From positions 630,979-694,978 of the forward strand of contig JAHLLQ010000003.1 of assembly GCA_020444065.1 (NCBI GenBank): a stretch of 64,000 nucleotides of DNA. Reading direction: 5' to 3'. The position numbers and the translations under genes were made by a program. The notes beneath the pieces were generated by a model. The model saw only the letters and a list, made by a program, of their open reading frames with translations, ran no database searches and was not told where the DNA came from. Shown here piece after piece: positions 16,973-24,175 of the stretch (position 1 is the stretch's first letter; every line of letters begins with the position of its first letter). Source of the DNA: a bacterium (GTDB lineage Bacteria; Sumerlaeota; Sumerlaeia; SLMS01; JAHLLQ01).

Positions 16973-17689
16973 ATGCCCCTGCCCGATGACATTCAGTGGA
17001 TCTTCTTCGATCTCGACGAGACGCTTTGGGATCACTCCTCTGCGTCGAAGTTTGCCCTGCGCGCCGCCTGCGAGAAGCACGGATGCGACTTCGACGAATT
17101 CATGCCCATCTTCCACGAAGCGAATCGGGCCCTGTGGGAACAACTCGCCCACGGCAGCATCGACGTGGCGACGCTCCGCATCCAGCGCTTTCGCGATACG
17201 CTGCGTGAAATCCTCGCAAACGGGGAAGTCGGCCGCCCCGATCAGATGAGCGAGGATTACCTCTCCATCTACCTCTCGCGCGAAAGCGAACTCCCAGGTG
17301 CTTCTGAAGTCCTCCGCGAGGCCGCGCGCATCGGCCGTGTCGCGGTCCTGACCAACGCGCCGCACGAAACGCAGGATATCAAGCTCTCGCATCTCGATGC
17401 GCGGCACTGCGTGGAGTGGATGCTGACGATCGACGAAACCCAATGCCTGAAGCCCCGTCCCGAGTTTTTTGAAATGGCCGAGAAGCGCGCCGGCCATCCC
17501 CAGCCCGAACAGATCCTCTACGTGGGCGATTCTTGGAGCAGCGATATTCAGCCCAGCCACGAACGCGGCTGGCATTGCGTCTGGATCAGCCGCGGACACG
17601 ACTTGCCGGAGGAACTCGACCGTCTTCTGGTTGTGCCGACGATCGCCGATTTACTGCCGCACCTGCAGCAGTGGCAGAGGACTCAGTAG
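16973..17689 (+). CDS. HAD-superfamily hydrolase, pyrimidine nucleotidase-like
   Basis: A 238-residue soluble phosphatase. HAD motif I FFDLDETLWD (nucleophile Asp about 13, acid/base Asp about 15), motif II LTNAP, the motif III Lys near CLKPRPEFF and motif IV YVGDSWSSDI are all present. A helical cap lies between motifs I and II (C1 cap). The YjjG/PynA-like subgroup dephosphorylates nucleoside monophosphates or small sugar phosphates; the substrate is not determinable. The ATG at 16973 is set by GGAGG 9 bases upstream. The 3' end overlaps the convergent gene by 7 bases. Confidence 0.88.
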   Translation: MPLPDDIQWIFFDLDETLWDHSSASKFALRAACEKHGCDFDEFMPIFHEANRALWEQLAHGSIDVATLRIQRFRDTLREILANGEVGRPDQMSEDYLSIYLSRESELPGASEVLREAARIGRVAVLTNAPHETQDIKLSHLDARHCVEWMLTIDETQCLKPRPEFFEMAEKRAGHPQPEQILYVGDSWSSDIQPSHERGWHCVWISRGHDLPEELDRLLVVPTIADLLPHLQQWQRTQ

Positions 17690-18198
17690 TAGATCCCGTG
17701 CGCCTGGTAGTAGTTTCGCACATCCTGGCTGCCAGCAAAGACAACGATCAGAATCCCCAGCGTCATCGAAACCGGATTGCAGTCGAGAATCGCCCCGATC
17801 AAGAGGGCGCCGACCAGTCGGTTCGGTGGCAACTTGTCGTTGTTCAGCATCTGAATGCCGAGTGTGAGGGACCAGATTCCGGCCACGATTTCCAGAACCC
17901 ACGGAATCCAAATGCAAAGCGAACTGACCGCCCAGATCAGTGCCGAGAGCGTGCTGAAGATGCCGCCGACCAGATAGAGCACGGCGATCGCCGTCACCAT
18001 GCCTGGTTTGGCGCCCGCTGCGTACTGTGCGGGGGGCACGTTCCCTTGCGCAGGGGGCAGTGCGTTGGGAATCGGGTTCGCATACCCGGGAGGCGGCGGC
18101 GCGGCGGGCTGCTGAGGTCCGGTCCCACCTACGGGCTTGGGAGGCATGCCTCCTCCCTCGGGGGGCGGTGGATAGGATGGATGCTGGTTATCGGACAT
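17683..18198 (-). CDS. Proline-rich multi-pass membrane protein
   Basis: A 171-residue protein with a Pro/Gly-rich cytoplasmic N-terminus (about 1-63, with PPPPEGGG and APPPPGYANP stretches) and then three or four hydrophobic helices (about 67-160). The layout is like small DUF4190/DUF4870-type bacterial membrane proteins, but I cannot assign it. The start at 18198 is supported by GGAGGG 6 bases upstream; upstream in-frame codons are not. It is divergent from queD. The function is unknown. Confidence 0.7.
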   Translation of the reverse strand: MSDNQHPSYPPPPEGGGMPPKPVGGTGPQQPAAPPPPGYANPIPNALPPAQGNVPPAQYAAGAKPGMVTAIAVLYLVGGIFSTLSALIWAVSSLCIWIPWVLEIVAGIWSLTLGIQMLNNDKLPPNRLVGALLIGAILDCNPVSMTLGILIVVFAGSQDVRNYYQAHGIYY

Positions 18199-18389
18199 AA
18201 ATTTCCCTCCGACGCGATTTGTACCCTCTACGGCCAAGTCTTCGCTTTCTTCACAAATCCTATGATTTCCAGGTTTCGCCGGGGCCGACGGGCGGGGCAA
18301 GATGAAGCGCACATCGGGATGGCACTGCTTTGGCAAGAAACGAAGCCCAGCAGGAGTATTAACACACCAGACAGGAATGAACACTCGTT

Positions 18390-18827
18390 ATGGAAAGAAT
18401 CGTCGTCCACGCCAAATTCCACACCGGCCACCGCCAACTCGGCTACCCGGGCAAGTGTCGCTTTGTCCACGGCCACACCTGGCGCGGAACGATCCGCGTC
18501 GAATGCGACGAGTTCCCGCGCGACGAGCTGGACATGGCATTGGACTTCGGAGATCTGAAGAAGATCATGCGCCAGTTCGATCACAAGATGATCGTCGTCC
18601 CCGGCGACAAGGCCTTCAACGATCCGGAGATCTTCGAGCAGGAAGGCGTCGTCGTTATTCCCGGCAAGGGACCGAGCGTTGAGAACGTCGCCGCCTTCAT
18701 CTACGATGGCGTCGTGGCGCACATCACCGAGAAGTACCCCGATCACGGTATTGCCTACACCATCACCGTCGAGATCCAGGAAACGGAGAATAACTTCTTC
18801 GCGATGGAGAAGTCAGCGACCGTCTGA
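18390..18827 (+). CDS. queD: 6-carboxytetrahydropterin synthase (QueD/PTPS family)
   Basis: A 145-residue enzyme that converts dihydroneopterin triphosphate to 6-carboxy-tetrahydropterin, the second step of queuosine/7-deazapurine synthesis. The zinc ligands are seen as FHTGH and FVHGHTW. The catalytic Cys lies in YPGKCRF just before HGH, and FDHKMIVV with the late Glu (EIQETENN) completes the site. The length is slightly above E. coli QueD (120), through a loop with IPGKGPSVEN. The neighbours are unrelated, so the other que genes are elsewhere. The Shine-Dalgarno is weak. A 10-bp inverted repeat lies just downstream. Confidence 0.9.
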   Translation: MERIVVHAKFHTGHRQLGYPGKCRFVHGHTWRGTIRVECDEFPRDELDMALDFGDLKKIMRQFDHKMIVVPGDKAFNDPEIFEQEGVVVIPGKGPSVENVAAFIYDGVVAHITEKYPDHGIAYTITVEIQETENNFFAMEKSATV

Positions 18828-18844
18828 GGGCGCCTAAAAACACA

Positions 18845-18915
18845 ACCACCCCGGATTCGCGCGACTTCTCATGCACTGAGCAGGCAGAGTTGATTGCGAC
18901 GCGTTCCGGGGTGGT
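18845..18915. other. Long-loop inverted repeat downstream of queD
   Basis: ACCACCCCGG (18845-18854) and CCGGGGTGGT (18906-18915) are exact inverted copies separated by 51 bases that can form smaller inner stems. There is no T-run, so a simple terminator is unlikely. It may be a structured 3' end shared by the convergent queD and DUF2892 transcripts. Confidence 0.4.
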
Positions 18916-18947
18916 AATCTATTGTGATCCCCCGTGAGGGATGCGGG

Positions 18948-19136
18948 TCAAGCTCCCTTGCGCACTTTCTGAAGAATGATCTCCAGCGGACAGAAGTGCG
19001 TGAAGGCCGACTGAAGCAGGTTCAATCCGACGAACGCCGTGAAGAGCAGAAACCACGGGCTGACGAAGTACGCCAGCGCGAGGCTCACTAACACGAATGT
19101 TCCGGCAACTGCACGGATGATGTTCTCATTGGTCAT
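18948..19136 (-). CDS. DUF2892 (YgaP-like transmembrane) protein
   Basis: A 62-residue protein with two membrane helices. It matches the DUF2892 pattern: N-terminal MTNENIIRAVAGTFVL, a short loop, WFLLFTAFVGLNLLQSAFTHFCPLEIILQ with the hallmark FCPL. The domain is found alone or fused to rhodanese domains (YgaP) and is repeatedly linked to sulfur handling. It is the last gene of the arsR-RND-hlyD operon, 18 bases after hlyD. Its presence here hints that the pump responds to sulfur species or thiols; that is inference. Confidence 0.88.
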   Translation of the reverse strand: MTNENIIRAVAGTFVLVSLALAYFVSPWFLLFTAFVGLNLLQSAFTHFCPLEIILQKVRKGA

Positions 19137-19154
19137 GGTTCGATCCTCTTTCTG

Positions 19155-20210
19155 CTACTGCACTTTCGGGGCAATGCGTTCCGCCGCGGTCAGGCCGCTC
19201 AGGACCTCAACCCGCGAGTCTTCTTCCATCCCCGTGCGAACAAACCGCCGCACGAGGTCGCCCTGCTCCTCGACCAACACAAACTCAAGCTGTCCTACGC
19301 GCGCGATCGCCGACTGCGGCACATACAGGCGATCGACTTCGCCCGTGGGGATCAGCAACCGTCCGAACATTCCGGGGTAAAGGTTCTCCACCGGCGGCAG
19401 CGAGACCTTCACCAGGAATGAGCGCGAGCCGCTCTGCGACTGCGGAACAATCTCGTCCACCTCGCCGGCGGCCGTCTGGTTTAGCGCATCGATGCGCACA
19501 TCGAGCTGATCGCCCGTTGCCAGCTTCGTCGCCAGCGATTCGCGGACGTCTGCTTCCAGCCGAAGGCTCTTCGGATCGTACAGCTTCACGATCGATTGGC
19601 CGGGCGTGACCGTATCGCCAGGTTCTGCATAGCGATCGATCACACGTCCTGTGATCGGCGACTTGATTGTCGCGTAGGATAGCGACGCCTCGGCTTCATC
19701 CATGCCGCGTTCTGCGCGAGCGACTTCCGCCTGCAGCGCCTTGTAGTCGGCTTGCGCGCGATCCAGTTCCGACTCGGACGCAACGCCTTGCTCGAAGAGC
19801 GCCTGCTTGCGCTCGAACTCGCTCTTTGCGTCGTCCAGCTTCGCCTGTGCGGCCATGACGCTCTTCTCGGCCTGCCGAACGCGCGCAACAAGGTCGCGGT
19901 CGTCGAGGGTGATCAGAACGTCGCCTTCTTCCACGCGATCGCCGGACCGCACGTTGATGGAAACGATCGATGCCGTAATGCGTGGCGACACGGAGGTCTC
20001 GTTCTTCGCCCGCATCGTTCCCGTCGCCTGCTCGATCACCGGCTCCTGGACGTGTTCCACGGCGACGGTTTCGTCAGCCGCGGCGCGAATTGGCGGAGCG
20101 ACGTGCTCCGGCGCCACCGACGGCGTGAACCAGCCCGCCAGGTAACCCATCACTGCGCCCAGGAATGCCAGGGCCAGCAGTACAACGATGATTCGCCCGA
20201 GCATCTTCAT
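19155..20210 (-). CDS. RND efflux periplasmic adaptor (HlyD/MFP family)
   Basis: A 351-residue membrane-fusion protein. It has an N-terminal anchor (about 5-27), a biotinyl-lipoyl-like half (INVRSGDRVEEGDVLITLDDRDL near 85-105), an alpha-helical hairpin (about 110-175), then SYATIKSPITGRVIDRYAEPGD completing the lipoyl domain, and a beta-barrel/membrane-proximal domain. It bridges the RND permease to an outer-membrane channel, which is not encoded here. Its ATG overlaps the permease stop (ATGA), showing tight coupling. Confidence 0.92.
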   Translation of the reverse strand: MKMLGRIIVVLLALAFLGAVMGYLAGWFTPSVAPEHVAPPIRAAADETVAVEHVQEPVIEQATGTMRAKNETSVSPRITASIVSINVRSGDRVEEGDVLITLDDRDLVARVRQAEKSVMAAQAKLDDAKSEFERKQALFEQGVASESELDRAQADYKALQAEVARAERGMDEAEASLSYATIKSPITGRVIDRYAEPGDTVTPGQSIVKLYDPKSLRLEADVRESLATKLATGDQLDVRIDALNQTAAGEVDEIVPQSQSGSRSFLVKVSLPPVENLYPGMFGRLLIPTGEVDRLYVPQSAIARVGQLEFVLVEEQGDLVRRFVRTGMEEDSRVEVLSGLTAAERIAPKVQ

Positions 20211-23200
20211 TCTTCTTCCTTCCTTTCAACCGGAAGGCCGTGGCCTTCCTTGCGTCCGTAGACCAGGTAGTAAACCACTGGAATCACCGCCAACGTGAAC
20301 AACGTTGAAGCAGCGATGCCAAAGATGATCGACCACGCCAGGCCATTGAAGATCGGATCCAGCGTAATGACCAGGTTGCCGAGCAACGTCGTGCCGGCCG
20401 TCAGGAACACCGGGCGCATGCGGATGGCTCCGGCTTGCACCAGTGCTTCTTCAAGTTCCATACCTTCGCGCAATGCTTGATGGATGAATTCCACGAGGAT
20501 GAGCGAGTTACGAACAACGATGCCGGCGAGCGCGATCATGCCGATCATCGCTGTTGCCGTGAAGAACGTCGGATTCGGGAATCCGCCGAATTCTTCCGGG
20601 CCCGGCCCAATGGAATTCAGCAGCCAGAATCCTGGCATGATGCCGATCATCGTCAGTGGAATCGCGGTCATGATAATCAATGAAATCACGCCGGAGCCCG
20701 TCTGGATCATCAGGACAACCATGATGCCGAGCAGCGCCGCGCCGAACGCGATGCCGAGGTCGCGGAACACACGCAGCGTGATCTTCCACTCGCCTTCGCC
20801 GTTCCACTTCGCATTCACGTCCGATGGCAGATCCCAAGGAATGCCGCTGCCGCGCACGAGGTAGTTGCGGCCCTCCAGCGGAATGTCGACGGCCTCGGTG
20901 CGGCCCTTGTCGGCCATTACGTCGAGGATCGCATCGGCCGGCGCACGACCAGCCAGTTCCGCGAATACGTACGAAACACGCTTCAGGTTCTTGTGGTAGA
21001 TCGTTTTGTCTTCAACCGTCTGTTGGAACTCGCCGATCTCGCCCAATTGCACAAGCGGCTGGGGCGCATCGACGAGCCCGCCGTTCTGGCGCTGCTTCAC
21101 AATGCCGGGACGCCCGCGCACGAACAACGTCAGCACATCGTGTGGCGTCGAGCGTCGATCGACCGGGAGCTGCAGGCGAATCGGCAGCGGGTTCGCTTCC
21201 GACGGGATTTCCAGGTCGCTGGCGACCATACCATCGATGGCAAGGTTCACCGTGCCCGAAATGTCCTCTGTGGCCACGCCGGAAAGCGATGCCTTCTCTT
21301 TATCAGTCACGAAGATCAGCTTCTTCTGATCGGCTTCGACCGACGTGTCGATGTCCACCACGAGCGGTTCCTTCTTCAGGCGGTCCGCCAGAGTGAACGC
21401 TGCCTCTTCGATCTGCTCGTAGGGTGTGGCCGGCTCGCCGTACAGCTCCACGGTCACTGTTGAAATCACGGGAGGTCCGGGCGGCACCTCGACCAGCTTG
21501 ATGTTCGCCCCTTCTCGTTCGGAGATCGCATCGATGTCCTTGCGAATGCGCAGGATCAAGTCGTGCGACTGATGCTTGCGCTGCGTCTTGTCCAGCAGCG
21601 TCACACGCAGATCGGCGACGTTTCCACCATGCCGCAAGTAATAGTGCCGCACCATGCCATTGAAATCGATCGGCGAGGAAAGGCCTACGAAGCCGGCGAA
21701 CTCGACGACTTCCGGAACCTCGCGTAAGTAGTCAGACACGGCCTGCGTCACCGCTTGCGTGCGTTCCAGCGTCGTGCCTTCCGGCATATCAACGATGACC
21801 TGGAATTCGTTCTTGTTGTCGAACGGCAGCAGCTTCAGCGGAACCAGTCGGAACGCGGGCAGCGCCGCCGAAGCGAAGAATGCGATGACGACAATGCCGA
21901 CGAAGAGCCAGGCGCGTTTGCGTGACTTCACAAGGGGTCGCACGAAGAGATTGTAAATCTTGTAGAGCATCGTGTTGCGGATATCCCACTTCTGGTCATG
22001 AGCCTTGGGTCGCAACAGCTTCATCGACATCCATGGCGTGATCAGGAACGCCACGAAGGTACTCATCACGACGGCCAGCGGAACATTTGCCGCCATCGGT
22101 CCCATGTACGGTCCCATCATGCCCGTAATGAATGACATCGGGATGAAGGACAACACGATGGCGATCGTGGACATGATCAGCGCGTTGCGCACTTCCTGGA
22201 TTGCCAGCAGTACCGACTTGCGCTTCTTGTATTTGCCCATCGTCAGGTAGCGATCGATGTTGTCGATACCTGTGATTGGATCGTCGACGAGCAGACCGAG
22301 CGCCAGGATCAGGGCAAACAGAGTCACACGATTGATCGTATAACCCGTCAGCATATTCAAACCCAACGTCGCGCCGTAGCAGATCGGAACGGCTAGGCCA
22401 ACAACCAGCGCGGCGCGCCAGCCCATCACCACGCCGATGAAGATCACGACTGTGATGATCGCGACGAGAAGGCTCGAAACCAGATCATTCACCTTCTGGT
22501 TCGCCGTCTCGCCGTAGTTGCGAATGATGCGATAGTGAACTTCCGGCGGGAACAACTCGTCGTCGAGTTGCTTCATCATTTCGACGACGTCGTTCGCGAC
22601 CCAAACGGCGTTGGAGCCTTTGCGCTTCGCGACAGACAGCGCCACGGCGGGGTAGATGCCCGTCTTCGGATCGTTTTCACCACTCGCCGCGCCGAAGCCC
22701 ATCCACGTGTAATTGTCTGGCTCGATCGGGCCGTCGATCACCGTGGCGACTTCGTTCAGATACACCGGCACGCCGTCGACCACATTGACGACGGCATTTC
22801 CCAACTCTGTCGCATTGTGGAAGAACTCGCCCGTCTCGATCAGAATTGCCTCGTCCATCCGATCAATCTGGCCGGCGGGCAATTCATCATTCGAAACTTG
22901 CAGCGCCCACGCCACGTCCATTGGAGTCGTGCGGCGCGCGGCCAGGGCTTCCGGATTGAGCTCCACACGGATCTCACGTGGACGGCCACCGGTCACCTCG
23001 ACGCGGTTCGTGTTCTGAATGCTGTGTAGCTTCAGAACCACTTCTTCCGCGAGGCGGCGCAATTCATGGTCGCCGGTCTTCTCCGGGTCCTCGCTCCACA
23101 ACATCGCGATCACAATTGGAACGTCATCCACCTCCAATGGCTTCACAACCCAGCCGGAGACAGAGGATGGAACCTTGTCCGAGTTCGAGTGAATCTGATT

Positions 23201-23584
23201 ATAGATTTTGACCAGCGAATCCTCGCGGTCCTCGCCCACGTAAAAGCGCACGGTCACGACCGATTGGCCCGGCCGTGACATGGAGTACACGTACTCCACG
23301 CCGTCGATCTGGTAGAGCAGGTTCTCGAGAGGAGTCGAGATCTGGCGCTCAACCTGCTCGGCGCTCAGTCCCGGTGCAGTCACGAACACATCCGCAAGAG
23401 GAACCACGATCTGCGGTTCCTCCTCGCGGGGGATGATGTAGAGAGCGATGATCCCGGCGGCGAGCGCAAGGAAGCCAAGGATGGCCGGACCGAAACCGGT
23501 CAGGAATGACGCGACAACTTTCGAGCCCCAATCCAGGCGTTCCTGCGGCTCGCCCTCCGGAGACGGCGCTGCCTTCTCACTCAT
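20207..23584 (-). CDS. Efflux RND transporter permease (AcrB/CusA superfamily)
   Basis: An 1125-residue inner-membrane proton antiporter with the duplicated RND plan: TM1 (about 30-52), a large periplasmic loop, TM2-6 around 365-560, a second periplasmic loop, TM8-12 around 925-1110. The TM4 region LALGLLVDDPITGIDNI carries the paired Asp used in proton relay (the usual VDDAIVVVEN with substitutions). Length and sequence fit the broad-substrate class seen outside Proteobacteria rather than CusA: I see no Met-rich metal path. It is preceded by arsR with a 4-base overlap and followed by hlyD with a 4-base overlap. Confidence 0.93.
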   Translation of the reverse strand: MSEKAAPSPEGEPQERLDWGSKVVASFLTGFGPAILGFLALAAGIIALYIIPREEEPQIVVPLADVFVTAPGLSAEQVERQISTPLENLLYQIDGVEYVYSMSRPGQSVVTVRFYVGEDREDSLVKIYNQIHSNSDKVPSSVSGWVVKPLEVDDVPIVIAMLWSEDPEKTGDHELRRLAEEVVLKLHSIQNTNRVEVTGGRPREIRVELNPEALAARRTTPMDVAWALQVSNDELPAGQIDRMDEAILIETGEFFHNATELGNAVVNVVDGVPVYLNEVATVIDGPIEPDNYTWMGFGAASGENDPKTGIYPAVALSVAKRKGSNAVWVANDVVEMMKQLDDELFPPEVHYRIIRNYGETANQKVNDLVSSLLVAIITVVIFIGVVMGWRAALVVGLAVPICYGATLGLNMLTGYTINRVTLFALILALGLLVDDPITGIDNIDRYLTMGKYKKRKSVLLAIQEVRNALIMSTIAIVLSFIPMSFITGMMGPYMGPMAANVPLAVVMSTFVAFLITPWMSMKLLRPKAHDQKWDIRNTMLYKIYNLFVRPLVKSRKRAWLFVGIVVIAFFASAALPAFRLVPLKLLPFDNKNEFQVIVDMPEGTTLERTQAVTQAVSDYLREVPEVVEFAGFVGLSSPIDFNGMVRHYYLRHGGNVADLRVTLLDKTQRKHQSHDLILRIRKDIDAISEREGANIKLVEVPPGPPVISTVTVELYGEPATPYEQIEEAAFTLADRLKKEPLVVDIDTSVEADQKKLIFVTDKEKASLSGVATEDISGTVNLAIDGMVASDLEIPSEANPLPIRLQLPVDRRSTPHDVLTLFVRGRPGIVKQRQNGGLVDAPQPLVQLGEIGEFQQTVEDKTIYHKNLKRVSYVFAELAGRAPADAILDVMADKGRTEAVDIPLEGRNYLVRGSGIPWDLPSDVNAKWNGEGEWKITLRVFRDLGIAFGAALLGIMVVLMIQTGSGVISLIIMTAIPLTMIGIMPGFWLLNSIGPGPEEFGGFPNPTFFTATAMIGMIALAGIVVRNSLILVEFIHQALREGMELEEALVQAGAIRMRPVFLTAGTTLLGNLVITLDPIFNGLAWSIIFGIAASTLFTLAVIPVVYYLVYGRKEGHGLPVERKEEE

Positions 23585-23931
23585 ACGTGCGCTTCCTCCG
23601 CCGCGTGCAGCTCGGCGGAGAACGCATTACGATCCTTGTTGATCCGGTTCAGGACAGTTTCCTCAAGCAGATCGCACAGATCGCAGAGCCGCGGGTCACG
23701 AATCTGGTAAAGGACCAGCGTTCCCCGACGCTCCGTTGATACGACACCCGCACGACGCAGGATCCCAAGGTGCTTCGACACCGTCGGCTGAGACACGCCG
23801 GTCTCCTCCACGATGTCTTTGACGCAGTGGGCCTCAAAGCGGATGAAGTCCAGAATCTGGAGCCGAAGGGGATCGGCCAGGGCCTTCAGATGAGCAGCAA
23901 TGATGTGGAATGCTTCGCAGTTGTTAATAGT
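23581..23931 (-). CDS. ArsR/SmtB-family repressor of the efflux operon
   Basis: A 116-residue winged-helix regulator. The HTH reads CVKDIVEETGVSQPTVSKHLGILRRAGVV, with the wing RRGTLVLYQI. Cys lie at about 37 (start of alpha3) and 84 and 87 (LCDLC, start of alpha5). Those are positions where family members bind metals (ArsR/CadC, alpha5 sites) or sense persulfides (BigR/SqrR/YgaV, two-Cys), but the spacing matches neither class exactly. The ATG at 23931 is preferred: the operator palindrome lies 25 bases upstream, whereas longer starts would run through it. Its stop overlaps the RND start (ATGA), so it controls the operon it heads. Confidence 0.88.
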   Translation of the reverse strand, partial: TINNCEAFHIIAAHLKALADPLRLQILDFIRFEAHCVKDIVEETGVSQPTVSKHLGILRRAGVVSTERRGTLVLYQIRDPRLCDLCDLLEETVLNRINKDRNAFSAELHAAEEAHV

Positions 23932-23952
23932 CATCTCAGTTATTCCCATAGT

Positions 23953-23993
23953 GTTATATTGCAATATTGCCTACACAGGCGTGCCGGGGTCAA
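23953..23993 (-). promoter_or_regulatory. Promoter/operator of the arsR-RND operon
   Basis: A perfect 12-bp palindrome ATATTGCAATAT lies at 23956-23967. It overlaps a -10 candidate TATAAC (23953-23958, minus strand), and TTGACC at 23988-23993 is a possible -35 for an alternative -10 (GCAATA, 17-base spacing). AT-rich palindromes over the -10 are typical ArsR-family operators, so autoregulation is likely. Confidence 0.55.
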
Positions 23994-24175
23994 GCCAAAA
24001 GCTCTATACCCGAAAAAACAGGCGTGGATACCTGGCTTACGCCAGGATCGGCTTCAGGTTCAGGTTCGTCGGAATCGGCCTGTGGGACCCTTGCACAGTC
24101 CCAGGCGTTCTCTCCTCCACGAGAGTCCTCCCTCTCGTCACAATGACCCCGATGGCGGGGCGGTTCCTCCGCGTC

